This document shows, in pieces, positions 47,051 through 58,657 of a stretch of DNA of 64,000 bases. The translations under genes were made by a program, and so were the position numbers. The stretch spans positions 27,012,972-27,076,971 of the forward strand of contig NC_068356.1 of assembly GCF_020536995.1 (NCBI RefSeq), given 5' to 3'. Position 1 is the stretch's first letter, and each line of letters opens with the position of its first letter. Source of the stretch: Dreissena polymorpha. Taxonomy: Eukaryota > Mollusca > Bivalvia > Myida > Dreissenidae. The notes under the pieces were generated by a model that did not search any database, was not told where the DNA came from, and saw nothing but the letters and a program-made list of their open reading frames with translations.

Positions 47051-48484
47051 ATGGCTCAATGCTCCGAATGCGGGAAAATGTCGAAGACCAGAGCTGGATT
47101 ATTGCGCCACATTAGGGGACACGCTAACTCTGGAAACTATAACTGCTGTGGGAAAGCATTTCAGGTAAGATTAAATACCTTAAAAATAGTTACATTTTTA
47201 TACAGTTATGCTAACCAGATGAACGGATTTTCTTGAAACAACACAAATATACAATATATCTCATCGCTCAGGTTATCATATATTTTGCAATAACTCAATA
47301 ATCGTCAAATCGTTTGTAATTTAAAACTAACGAACGCGTGTCCTCAGATACTAACATTTTTTAAATAGCGTGTTTACGCATTGAAATGTCACGCGAATAA
47401 AATATGTTGTTAGCATAGGTGCGTTTACGCACCTATGCTTATGGTATATACCACATTTCGAAAATCCACATCGATCGGTTACCCATTATGAAGCCTTACC
47501 TGATCAAAAATCAGACGAAATATCTATTTAATTTAGTATATGGTCATTCTTACAATTTTTTTTTTGGAATCGTTTTTCTAACGTTTTCTTCCAAGAATAT
47601 TGCTGACACCGTTTTTAGTGAATTTTTCTAAGACCGTTTTGTGTCAAAAAATCTTCTTATAACCTAAAACAAATTTCGTTCGTAAAACAATTCTATCTGC
47701 ACTATAAATCTCAAACTCCTACGCAGTGGCCTCCCTTATACAAGAAGTTACTGACCGGGCGAAGCAAGGGAAGTAACTGCTGTGAGGAGTTTCTATAAAA
47801 ATCTGCATTCAGAAATCTGTATTCAGAACTCAATCTGTTGTGCACGTCTGCATCTAACGCTTACCAAAAGTTTTACGACAAATTCTTGACGCAGACGAAT
47901 AGGGTAGCGTCTATTTTCATTTGTGAAAAGAATAGTTCGATACAGATCTGTCCGTGCTTAAATTTTGAAAGGCTTGGGTAATTATTTTTCATAAGCGTTT
48001 CAAACACTGATGTAAAAGGAAAGGTTATCTATTTAAATAGTCGGTAATTGTTTGAAATTATTGATTTGAGAAATTCGCGGATGGCGATATCGAAATACAT
48101 TATACCACGTGACGCCATTCTTCCCTGTATCTTGCACCTATGCTTTTAACGCCATCGGCGCTCTCGTTTTTTTCTCAGGATGCCTACAATCTTAGAAGGC
48201 TTCAACGAACAAAGGACCCCAATGTCACGTGTGTGTACAGTGCGGCAGAAGCTTTGCGGACAAGTACCTACTCGTGGCTAGAGAGAAAAGTGCAAAAAAG
48301 AGGGATTGGTGAAATGTTACCAGTGTGGGTTGGCAGTTAGGAGTGAGAATGACCTCAGAGAGCACGTCAATACCCACATGCATGACAAGTGTTACAGTAG
48401 TGATGAGTGTTTCAAAACGTACAAACGCAAAACAAACCTTTCTCGATACGTGAGGACTTCACATAAATCCGTGAATACTGATTA
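47051..48484 (+). pseudogene. Degenerate C2H2 zinc-finger gene inside the inverted-repeat element
   Basis: Exon 1 is 47051-47164 (ATG, donor gtaagatt) and exon 2 starts at 48179 after tttttctcag; both are in phase 0. Finger 1 is canonical: CSECGKMSKTRAGLLRHIRGH (C-x2-C-x12-H-x3-H). Finger 2 spans the intron and is damaged: NCCGKAFQ then DAYNLRRLQRTK, with both zinc histidines replaced by L and K. After that a frameshift is needed to read HVCVQCGRSFADKYLL, and another to read KCYQCGLAVRSENDLREHV with NTH, a second canonical finger. It ends with CFKTYKRKTNLSRYVRTSH and VNTD, stop at 48482-48484. Upstream exons may exist, as tttaag precedes the ATG. It may be a captured host gene or the element's own DNA-binding gene. 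Confidence 0.65.
47411..48145. mobile_element. Possible MITE in the zinc-finger intron
   Basis: agcataggtgc at 47412 and its reverse complement gcacctatgct at 48134 would bound about 735 bp within the intron. A second inverted copy, cgcacctatgct, lies immediately after the left end and makes a 12-bp hairpin at 47412-47439. The boundaries are tentative. Confidence 0.4.
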
Positions 48485-49402
48485 AAAATCATAATGGTTT
48501 ACAGTGTGTCTGTGTAACTTCATTATCGTTTTACGTTATTTTATTCGTTGTTTTACCTTTACTTTACTTTTCAAAATGATTCTAAAGTTATCCGAATTTG
48601 ATTAATTTTTAGGTTTCGTTTAGTTCGTTTGTGTGTTTGAAATCATTCTTAAAATAATTGTACAATAATTTGGATTTACGTTATTCATTAATATATCGCA
48701 TCTGTGATTTGTATTATCGAATCTGTGATTCTTTTTTAATTATAACTTGATTAAAGTTTTGCGATGTTTTTTCGTTGGTTTCAATTTTAAATACCGCTGT
48801 CACGAGCTAGTTCGATAATCATAAGCAGCCAGGGTTTCTAATACTAGGGTTTTACACGATTGCTTTACATAATTAACTGCCTGCTTATAATTACTCTAGG
48901 CCGTGGTAATTGACAGTAAACAATGTATGCAATGTGGTTGTGTATACAATACAATACTCCTTAATTCGAAATACGTCTTGACATTCTTCAGAGCTGCATC
49001 CATCCACAACACAGAATCGTACATATATAATCATATAATATAATATTTATTCATTTACTTTTTATATTCTCTTCAAAATAATTAACGCTAAAGATAAGCA
49101 TACACTTGTTACACTGAATACAACGACATAATTTATAACATGACATTATCACCAACACATGGCGAATGATTGTCAATATGTATACTATGTAATAAACTAA
49201 TGCAACAATACGAATTCTAAATATGAAATAAAACACACAGACACACACATATATATATATGTTTCTACTATGACCAGTATTTTGTTTTTAATAAACATAC
49301 CGTTTACCTTAAATTTAAATAACAACAAAATGACAAGCCAATACGTCTGGTGGATTCAGTTTTATCAGTTTGCATTCCAAATTTGATTTTAAAACATACG
49401 TA

Positions 49403-49663
49403 TTACTCAGGAAGAACATGCCTTTGCTTTTTGTCAACCTGTGTAATATTTGACATAATTTCTATTGCAGAATTTGTGTCAGAATTAAAATGTTCATTGT
49501 GTTCGTCTATCCGCATTCTTATTGTTGGCAACAGTTTGCTATCGTTTCGTCTCGCCCGCTCCCACCTTACTCCTAGTGTCCCCTTCTGTATAGCATTCCT
49601 GTCTCGTGAAACTGTTTCCTCTATTTTTTCTTCCCTTAACCCTTGTCCGCTCACTAGTGCCAA
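49403..49663 (-). CDS. Possible minus-strand exon, family unknown
   Basis: An 86-codon open stretch on the minus strand with a charged, ordinary-protein-like composition (for example REEKIEETVSRDRNAIQKG, then VRWERARRNDSKLLP). It has an acceptor-like atttcag upstream and a possible donor acacag-gttgac near its end. No family is recognised. The opposite strand is also open over 105 codons, which weakens the case. Confidence 0.25.
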   Translation of the reverse strand: MALVSGQGLREEKIEETVSRDRNAIQKGTLGVRWERARRNDSKLLPTIRMRIDEHNEHFNSDTNSAIEIMSNITQVDKKQRHVLPE

Positions 49664-49710
49664 ATAGGTGATTACTGAAATGAATGAATTTTTAAATAAT
49701 AATAATAGAT

Positions 49711-49740
49711 CTACTACTACTACTAGTAGTAGTAATAGTT

Positions 49741-49819
<79 letters not shown>

Positions 49820-49849
49820 CAGTATTAGTAGTAGTAGTAGTAGCAGAAA

Positions 49850-49894
<45 letters not shown>

Positions 49895-49912
49895 CAGTAG
49901 TAGTAGTAGTAA
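49711..49912. repeat. AGT trinucleotide microsatellite
   Basis: About 200 bp of (agt)n with a few agc and att interruptions, preceded by an inverted ctactactactac start. The plus-strand poly-Ser frame through it is not a gene. Confidence 0.95.
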
Positions 49913-50914
49913 TTGTTGTATTGAAATAATTGAAATTAATTAAAAAAATATATATTGTCGTTATTATCTCAATTTATCCGTAAATTGTAGAAACACGGAT
50001 ACCACACAGATCCTTCTAAACACGTATACCACACAGATCATATTACTGTTAGAATATTTTTCTTGATTTTGTTTTCATAAATATATGAAAGAAACCTGAA
50101 AAAAGAATGCAAAATGATATAGTGTAAGCTCCGCCCATAAAGTTTATTGCTTTATTTCACGAGAGATGATGTTTCTGTGTCATAATAAAATAATGTCCCC
50201 ACACTGATCCTACCTTTTTCTAACCGCTCAAACGCGCGGTTGCACTTTACTGAAAAAATATTCATTTGTTTTACAAAATCATGATACCTATAGAAAACTC
50301 TCATGAATGAGCGGGCTCTCCACTTTATCCCATTGAAAATGATGACATATTAAAAAAGTTATCCTTAAAAATCTTACCTTTGTCGTGCTTTTGTTGACAT
50401 TTAACTCCCCACACAGATCTTAAAAAGTCACGTGGTATAGGCACCGTGTTAACAGCTGGACAGATTTTTTTGAAGTTAATTTTTTTTTTGAAAGGTTGTC
50501 CAATTGCCCATAGGGGGATCAAGGAATGCTTTGGACTAAAGCTATTTTAGACATTTTGCGGCCCGCGAACACAGTTCTAAGATAAATTCTAGTTAATGAC
50601 CTTGTTATGATTCCAATATCAGAGGGTGGGGATTTTTTTTTCATGGCTCTTTGTCAATTTTTTCTTATTTAACATGATTTTATATATTTATTTGAATATA
50701 TTGGGCTCCTAAAAAAAACTATCCAGGGTACGTTTCTTCCACCTGTGCTCAAGCCTAAAGAAGTCTTAGCATGAAATCATAATGCTGTACCTTGTAATAA
50801 ACTCCAAAGTAATATAAAATAGTGTTTTGAAGCGTAAACTTTTGCGGAGCAACTTGCATACACGCATAACATTAACAGATCACATTACTTGTATCTATAC
50901 AATGATTGACTGAT

Positions 50915-51180
50915 GAACAGCGCTCTGAGAAAACGGGGTTTACCGCATGTGCGTAAAGTATCGTCCCAGATTAGCCTATGCAGTCCGGACAGGCTTATCA
51001 GGGACGATACTGTCCGCATGAACTTAATTTTCACTAAGGAGAGTTTTCCTTTCAACGACACATTCAATACACGCGGAAAGTTTATTTCCTGAAAAGCCAG
51101 TGCGGACTGCACAAGCTTATATGGGACGATAATTTACGCACATTAATAGAGACCCGTTTTACCAGAGCGCGAGTCAATTA
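50915..51180. mobile_element. Palindromic-ended bivalve repeat, copy 4
   Basis: The ends are gcgctctgagaaaacggggtt and acccgttttaccagagcgc, in inverted arrangement. The centre is cagattagcctatgcagtcc then gacaggcttatcagggacg. It is the best-preserved copy of the family in the window and sits between the two large inverted-repeat elements. Confidence 0.7.
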
Positions 51181-53511
51181 AAAAGTACATGTATAGTTTT
51201 TCCAAGGTCGGTCGCACTTGTTGAACATGAATCAAGAAAATGAAACACATATGTATTAAGAATAGAATCTTTTATTTATTACACTAGAACATGGGAAAAT
51301 CGTCCGATTGTTCAACACACCAGTCAGTAGGAAATGGGTACCGGATTCCGTCCATTGAAAAGTAATGTTTCGTTACAGATGTTTCATCAGTGGACACGCT
51401 TAAAACAACATCTGAAAAAGTAAAAAAACAACATTTAAATACAAATCCATATCTATGAATCCGGGTCCGTTCGCCCTAAATTCAGTTCGCCCTAAATCCT
51501 GTTTGCCCTGGGTCCGTTCGCCCTAAATTTTATTATCAAAGCAGGGAAGCAATAAATATAACGAAATTTGTTATCTTTTTAATATTTTATTATATTAATT
51601 AATGACAACTTAAGGTACAAACTTGCTTAAATGTGTGAAAAATCAAGAAGGCGCTTTTTAACTTGTAAGCGTGTTTGTAACAAAGCCGTCAAAGGCCAGT
51701 AATTTTCACAAATTGCTTATTATATTAATTAATGAAAACATAAGGTAAAAACTTTCTTACAAGTAACTTGTGTGAAAAATCAACAATGGGGGGAATCACG
51801 TGGTCAGAATTGAGAAAACATGGCCGCCGATGCCTCGCTTAGATTGAAAAATTGAGTGTTCAAACAGGTACATCTTCCTTATTACTTACTTGTTTTTAAT
51901 CGGATAACGCCTATCATATGGACAGCCGGAAGCGCTTTCATAGAGTATCAACCGTTTCCCTCTGGTTGGTCGGAGTGTGGAGATTACTCATGGAATATTT
52001 TGCGATTTCTTGAACCGTCAATTGCTGTTGTACACGCACTTACAATAATATCACTGTTTTCACAATAATTAGCACTGTTTAAGAACCAGTTGTGCATGTG
52101 GACGCATTGAAACTTACAAAAAATGGATAAATCGATTGCTAATGGCGTTATTTTCAAGGTAAAGTTGAGTTTCGATTGGTTTTAACGATTGCTGTTGAGC
52201 ACGCACATGGCTGTTGTACACGGACAACTTCTAGAACAACTGTTGTTGAGCACGCACATGTCAAGGAATACCGTTTTCTCCGCCGAATAAGTCTAAAACA
52301 ACGTCGCATTGGCATGTTCTGATACATGTAGCGATACATATCTTATGCAAACGCACTGAAAATGTTAATTCGTATACGAATTGGCAATCTGGATCATCAT
52401 TTTTTTTTATTTTCAATAGGAATTTTATAGCTAGCCTCTTTCGGTGTAGCTGCCTTTTGTAATGGCTTGCGAGTATTTGAAAATGTTGCTTTTCCTCCAG
52501 AGAGTTTTATTTATATTTGTTTTGGATTGCTGTTTTTTGCTTGAAGAAATCCCTTTATGATATTGTCATTTAAGTGAATGTTCAATTGTTTTCAGAACAA
52601 TTTTTCATGCTTAAGGGACAATAACATATAAACTTTATAAAGACAGGATAACATTTTACTCTATTACTATACAGTTTGTGACCAGAACATTAAGGATGAA
52701 TATGATTTGGAATTGGGCATGAATTTTAACAACTTGAAAATGTATTTTATTTCCTACATATTGTGTACTGTGTTTTACGCTTTCAGAGATCAATTCATCA
52801 AGTATTTTTGCCAAAAGTATATTTATTTTGAGTGAATATACTTAACACATTTGATGATTAGTAGCATTTTTTTCGTCCCAAGTTAGTATTATCAAGAATA
52901 TTTTTATTGAAATTCTTGCATTGGTCTCTTTTCAGTACTCGTTTTACATGAGCCGGATAGAGGACAGACTGTACATATAACCTCGAAGCGGACATAAAAC
53001 CTTATAGCTACAGACACCAACTCAGACACATTTCAATTTACAAGGTAACTAGTTTACAACAACAATCATAAATAAGCTTTGATCCTATAACTTCATTACA
53101 GTGGCAATATAAAGTTTAGGCCAGCATGACCGCAGGTAAGTATTTCTGTAGTACTTTGCTAAAAATGCTATTAAATTATGAATAAGTACTGTAAATAAGC
53201 CATACCAGACATAAAACAACGTTTAATACGTATCAAATATGGTTTGGACACGACATTTATAGTCAAAATAGCAAGACGGTTTAATATGGACTTGGAAGCT
53301 GCCATCGTTGGGAAAATCAAGAGTGGGGTACAATTATTTAATCTACGAAACAAATAATTAAAAAGTTATGTTTGAAATTACCGTTGTTAAACAAGTCTGT
53401 CATACAGTCTTAAGCCATTATCTGATCGAGCTGTTATTGTGGTAACAATCAGAAAATTGTATTGGTTTGACTGTTCATTCATTTGTCAAGATTTGGCAAT
53501 ATAACACTTAA

Positions 53512-53592
53512 GCCCCCGCCAGAGGTGTGAATACATACTGAATGAACACAATGGGCTCATTCCGTGTGCATATCCAACCCTCTGGCGGGGGC
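53512..53592. mobile_element. Tiny 81-bp inverted-repeat element
   Basis: gcccccgccagagg at the left is the exact inverse of cctctggcgggggc at the right, with 52 bp between. The end motif is shared with the start of the tandem element at 13456. It lies inside the PIF/Harbinger element. Confidence 0.75.
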
Positions 53593-53837
53593 AAAATTGG
53601 TATTTTGCCAAAGATTTTATTATGTTTAGACTAAACTTCGATTATTGACGATTTTAACAGTGTAAGAATCAGTTTCCAATATTATAATCTATACTGTACC
53701 GCATGTATAAAACAAATAAAAACTTCAAAATATCTCTTGCTTTAACAAAGTTGACTCAATGGAACAAATAATATGATCTTAACATAATAGATCTATAACA
53801 GTGTTCTATAATGTATGTTCATCAGAGATCAGGCAAG

Positions 53838-54320
53838 ATGTGCATCAGCAGATACAGATGAACACCCAAGTTGCAACAATAACAAGAAAGAGCCTCAGAC
53901 TAAGTATGTATATATGTATGTATATAACTAATCGTGGACCTTGTTTCATTTATATAAGCTAAAAATTCAACTTTAAACTATATAATGACAATGTCATATT
54001 CTTTGAATTGAAATTATTTGCTAACAATGAAATGGACATACTGAACCAATAGAATCAGATCATTGTTTAACAATAACCATAATAAAATAGCTGATGGCTG
54101 TCAATAATCAAAATCATTCAGAACAATGCTTATCATTTGTGTAAGTAGTTAATAGAGTAAACCAAGAAAAACAAAAATATTTAAACATATACAGGTCACT
54201 GAGCGAGATGCAGATGGTGTACTATGCCAAACAGAACAGCTTGGCACAAACATGAAAAGTTCTACGAAAAAATCACATTACAGACTGATATTCTCATTTA
54301 AAAAATTCCAAAAATGAGTG
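53838..54320 (+). pseudogene. PIF/Harbinger Myb/SANT-like protein, C-terminal exons
   Basis: An exon begins near 53828 after atcag and reads DQARCASADTDEHPSC to a donor gtatgt. A second begins at about 54196 after tatacag and reads SLSEMQMVYYAKQNSLAQT. A single missing base then shifts the frame to HEKFYEKITLQTDILI, an in-frame TAA, and KIPKM. This coiled-coil-like end is the usual C-terminus of the Harbinger Myb-like partner protein. The DNA-binding Myb domain itself was not found. Confidence 0.5.
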
Positions 54321-54529
54321 AGTACAAATTAGGTTATTACCTAAACATTGTTTCAAAAATATTATATAGGCATTGAAATAATATATTTTGTTCACTTTTT
54401 GAATGGTTGTTCCAATGCTGTTAAACCCACATAAACAAGCAAGGAACCAAACTATCAGTGTATGACTCCGAGATATACAAGCACAAATATAATAAAAACA
54501 TTTATATTTAATCTGTTAATATCCAAAGT

Positions 54530-55388
54530 AAAGTAATTTGCGACAATGGTATCTCAAACTCTTCTCCCATCCGATACAGCCTGAAACACATCTCCCTTGG
54601 CAACCTCTTCTAAAGGTTCCGGATCCACTGCTGATTCCCCCACATCAACCGCAGATTATGAAGAACAGCACAGGCAATGATGATGCGGCTAACATTGGCA
54701 GGCTTCATTCTAATCTGTTATAAACAGAAATTGGAGGAATAACATTGAAAAATAATGTTACATCAAAAGTCATTGTTAAAAATGTTGTCAAATTTGTCCC
54801 CAATGCTTGATGGAGAGTAAACATTAACAGCTACTTTTTTTCCCGAGTGTAACAATTTACTAATATCCTATGTATTTCTTATAAGCTCTAACAGATACAC
54901 AAAAACATATCTAAAAATGTTTTAATTGTTTTAGCTGGCATTCAGTAATGTATCAGTACTTTACAGTAATACGAGAAAGTTGTGTATACTGCTGTTACAT
55001 TGACTTGTTCAATATGTCAAAATCAGTTACATTTATTCATATTTAGAATATTCAGCATATTTTCCGTCTATTAGTAAGTTGAATTTAAGAATTGAAGTGT
55101 GTCTATGGCATGCAAAAATAATGTTAAGTTATTTATAACTTTTTTCCAACTCTTAGACTTGATATGCCTAGAAATATATGATGATGTTAATTTCGATTAA
55201 CAATCTTTGTTGATTAAATACATTTTATTTTATAATCTTAAATAAATTTTATCATTAATAATATAAACAATGTCCTTACATACCTCACCATGAAGGACAT
55301 GAAAGGTTCGCTTCCAAACCCCGAAGGCCCTTTCAATACTGTTTGGTGCCTATGTGAGCAGTTTTGTACTTTTCCTGAGCTTCTGACT
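54530..55388 (-). pseudogene. PIF/Harbinger transposase, C-terminal two exons
   Basis: Exon 55388-55284 reads AQEKYKTAHIGT, then after one extra base SIERAFGVWKRTFHVLHGE, a hallmark block of PIF/Harbinger transposases. It splices in phase to 54714 downward, which reads IRMKPANVSRIIIACAVLHN (hallmark ACAVLHN). A further frameshift precedes AVDVGESAVDPEPLEEV, and the end DGRRV, TGA, DTIVANYF is the typical C-terminus with one Arg codon (CGA) changed to TGA. The three catalytic acidic residues lie in the missing upstream part. Confidence 0.85.
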
Positions 55389-56214
55389 CTGTTAAAACAG
55401 TAATAAATATGTTGATAGTTTTAATACTGAACTATTTTATTGGAAAAGTGTTGGTACTTGGAGAATCAAGGAAAATCTATTTCATAATTATATGTGTTGA
55501 GTATATGTTTAGCATACATGAAAGTTGTTTTGTGTGTTTCGTTTTGTTTTGCAGTTTATGAAAAAAACACGGCAATTTTCAACCAAAATGTGTGTTTTGC
55601 TGGATACATAAGATATGTATCGCTACATGTATCGGAACATGCCAATGCGACGTTGTTTTAGACTTATTCTGCGGAGAAAACGGTCTTCCTTGACATGTGC
55701 GTGCTCAACAACAGTTGTTCTAGAAGTTGTCCGTGTACAACAGCCATGTGCGTGCTCAACAGCAATCGTTAAAACCAATCGAAACTCAACTTTACCGTGA
55801 AAATAACGCCATTAGCAATCGATTTATCCATTTTTTGTAAGTTTCAATGCGTCCACATGCACAACTGGTACTTAAACAGTGCTAATTATTGTGAAAACAG
55901 TGATATTATTGTAAGTGCGTGTACAACAGCAATTGACGGTTCAAGAAATCGCAAAATATTCCATGAGTAATCTCCACACTCCGACCAACCAGAGGGAAAC
56001 GGTTGATACTCTATGAAACCGCTTCCGGCTGGCCATATGATAGGCGTTATTCGATTAAAAACAAGTAAGTAATAAGGAAGATGTACCTGTTTGAACACTC
56101 AATTTTTCAATCTAAGCGAGACATCGGCGGCCATGTTTTCTCAATTCTGACCACGTGATTCCCCCCATTGAATCAAGACGGCGTTCTTTAACTCGTAAGT
56201 GTGGGTAAGTAAGT

Positions 56215-56575
56215 GCTAGCTCTTTAGCGACGTGGTTAAAGTGTCGGACTACCACTCTGGAGGTCGCGGGTTCAATCCCCGGCCTGAGCTCAGTATTATC
56301 ACATTTATGGCGACGAGGTAAAAAGGTACTGTGAATGCGGGAGTTGATTTTAGCTGTTTAATGGTTTCTGGTAGGGCCATGCGGTAGCAAGGCATGCTGT
56401 TGCGGGCGCGTCTGGGCCTTGAAATCATTAAAATGGGGAGGAGTGTAGTAAAAAGTAAGGTCACTTCCAACAGCCTTCATGTTGGGCTAGCTCTTTAGCG
56501 ACGTGGTTAAAGTGTCTGACTACCACTCTGGAGGTCGTGGGTTCAATTCCCGGCCTGAGCTCAGTATTTTCACAT
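56215..56575 (+). repeat. Two tRNA-like sequences in direct repeat
   Basis: Near 56215-56295 and 56487-56565 the same tRNA-like segment occurs: tagcgacgtggttaaagtg (A-box region), ctaccactctggaggtcg and B-box gggttcaatccccgg or gggttcaattcccgg. The acceptor stem pairs only partly (gctc/gagc). They are 272 bp apart and inserted in the right arm of the PIF/Harbinger element, since the left arm lacks them. Confidence 0.65.
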
Positions 56576-56765
56576 TATAACAAAGGCCAGTAATTTTCAC
56601 TATTTGCTTACTATATTAATTAATGAAAACTTAAGGTACAAACTTGCTTACATGTGTGAACAATCAACTGTTCATACCCCGATATGCACATGATAATATA
56701 GGTCGAACGAACCCAGGGCGAACGGACCCAGGGCGAATGTGTAACTAGGGCGAACGGACCCCATA

Positions 56766-57408
56766 CCCTATTCAATTAGCATGTGTACATTGCAAATGAA
56801 AATGTTTTGTTACGCTTTATATAAGTTTAAATTGTTTTGTGTGTATTTCGCGATATGTATCAGCATGATATAACGAAACGGTAAAATCTAAAACGTTGGG
56901 GTTTATGGGGAACCTGGGCCCGTAGTCACCAAACAATTCTTAAGACGTAAGTCTAAGGATAAAATCTATTCTTTTAATTGGAATATTCACGCATTGCTTT
57001 GCTTTGAAATAAAACTTTGCATGAACTGCCTCTATCTACATCATTCTCAGTGTAGACCATTCTTTTAAGGCCATGATCATCAGTGGTAGTTTGTTTATAT
57101 TCCAACGCTGGACGTATTTTTCTTAGTTCTAAGTCTATTCTTTATCCTTAAAAAGGCTTAAGTTTAAGAATAGGTTTGTCAAATCAGGCCCCGAACAGAC
57201 TACATGTTCCGTTTCCTCCAGTCCGTTGCGCATAACCAAACTCAAAGAATATCATTTCACCGATATAGCTGATGTACCCGAAATTTCAAACACAAAAGTG
57301 AATCTGCTGGAAAATTAATATGCTATTTATAGCGCTGATAAACCAAAACTTCTGTTTGCATTTTCGGGAAAACCCGTTTTCGTTCTCTTTTGACTTGCAG
57401 TGCTCAGC
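56766..57408. other. Non-coding spacer
   Basis: No exon was recognised. A faint inverted pair lies inside: cttaagacgtaagtctaag near 56940 and cttaaaaaggcttaag-like sequence near 57160, suggesting a worn MITE. Confidence 0.4.
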
Positions 57409-58657
57409 CATAGGCGCTCGATGTCAATGACAATGTTGTTTGTTTTTATTTATTTATTTTTAGTTACCCGTTGTTTATTATAATGCATACACATACTAAA
57501 TTAATAAAAATCTTCCGACAAAGCGTCTTCTTAAAAAAAAGATAGTTCGACTGTGTACATAAATATTGACAAGGTAAATCACTCGCCATTTTCTAAAGCA
57601 ACGGAAGTGCGTCATTATGCATAATTAAATCGCTTTCACCCCGCTCGCTTATTGAAATGCGCGCGCAGGCCGGGAACCTCGCTCTTTCTCTATCTATTTT
57701 CAGTTTCAACAGAAACATCCACAGACGATGTGATAAATCCTTGTAACTATTGTTTCACTCAATTAATGGGGCAATCAACAAAAGATATTGTAAATTGCAT
57801 ACACATGAATCATTCCTCACCAATTGTTTAACTTGATTTCGTCTGCCATGGTGATTTCCTGAAAAAAAAAATCAGCACGTCAAAAATCAAATCTGGCGCC
57901 CATAGTGTTTAGTGGCTGTTATTGTGTACAAAGAGCGAGGTTCCCGGCCTGCGCGCGCATTTTAATAAGCGAGCGGGGTGACAGCATTTAATTATGCATA
58001 ATGACGCACTTCCGTTGCTTTAGAAAATGGCGAGTGATTTCATTCTATACATAGATTGTGACGTCACTACGTTATTGTCAGTAAAGACCGGTGTGACACA
58101 ATGGAGCATTGTATAAACACCGGTCTTACTGACCTGTGTACTAACGCGCAAGGAATTGTGGGTAACACTTCTATTACAAGTGAAAAGTAAAAGCGAAAGT
58201 AAGTCAAGTAATCGTGCTTCTGAAAATCGCTATCAGTTTTAATAGAGATTCAAAATCGCATTTAAACATATTAAATCACATTTCTTTAAACAACATTCCA
58301 TTTTTAACACATATTTAACACCGTTTTTCTCATTATAAAAAAATATTCATTCCTACGCGGAACTATTTTGGCGGAAGCATGAATCCCCAAATCAGGGGAA
58401 TGTGATGCGTCCTAGCATAGAGGTGACAATAACGTAGTGACGTCAATATCTATGTATAGAATGACAATGGAGTGATTTACCTTGTCAATATCTATACATT
58501 CATAGTCGAACTATCTTTTTTTAAGAAGACGTTTTGTCGGAAGATTTTTATTTATTTAGTATGTATATGCATTATAACAAACAACGGGTAACTAAAAAAA
58601 AAAAAAAAAAAAAAATTAAAAAAAACATTGTCATTGTCATTGACATCGAGCACCTAT
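57409..58657. mobile_element. Palindromic element with 280-bp arms
   Basis: The left arm 57409-57690 is inverted in 57928-58657 (after removing a nested 424-bp element and an A-run). Shared sequence includes ctcgatgtcaatgaca, cttccgacaaagcgtcttct and gaagtgcgtcattatgcata. The 240-bp middle is unique and non-coding. The superfamily is not recognised. Confidence 0.75.
58041..58464. mobile_element. Nested 424-bp element with 40-bp inverted ends
   Basis: cattctatacatagattgtg and the following 20 bp match the inverse of the right end at about 38 of 40 positions. gagtgattt flanks it on both sides (right side after 6 extra bases), consistent with an 8-9 bp target duplication as in hAT- or Mutator-like elements. 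An inner hairpin agaccggtgt/acaccggtct lies at 58085-58135. Confidence 0.75.

Larger units (their letters stand above)
44917..50747. mobile_element. Large terminal-inverted-repeat element enclosing a zinc-finger gene
   Basis: The left arm 44917-46165 and right arm 49985-50747 are inverted copies, starting with aggtggaagtaacgtaccc-like sequence at the outer ends and ending near gatctgtgtggtatacg inside. The left arm is longer because of an extra palindromic segment at 45133-45702. Between the arms lie an AGGTCA-type repeat, a C2H2 gene and an AGT microsatellite. No transposase was recognised, so the superfamily is unknown. Confidence 0.75.
51460..56765. mobile_element. PIF/Harbinger DNA transposon with long inverted arms
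   Basis: The outer ends are gggtccgttcgccct and its inverse, each followed by further gggcgaac subrepeats. The left arm runs 51460-52350; the right arm runs 55606-56765 and contains a 370-bp tRNA-like insertion. Inner arm parts (51784-52345 against 55606-56166) are nearly identical, so the small open frames in them appear twice. Between the arms are a Myb/SANT-like relic on the plus strand and a transposase relic on the minus strand, the standard two-gene set of PIF/Harbinger. The transposase catalytic N-terminal part is missing, so the element is non-autonomous. Confidence 0.85.

Noticed and set aside
49668-49943. Poly-serine protein
   Set aside because: It is a translation of the AGT microsatellite.
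51856-56098. Identical 61- and 70-codon frames in both Harbinger arms
   Set aside because: They are mirrored simply because the arms are inverted copies; no domain is recognised.
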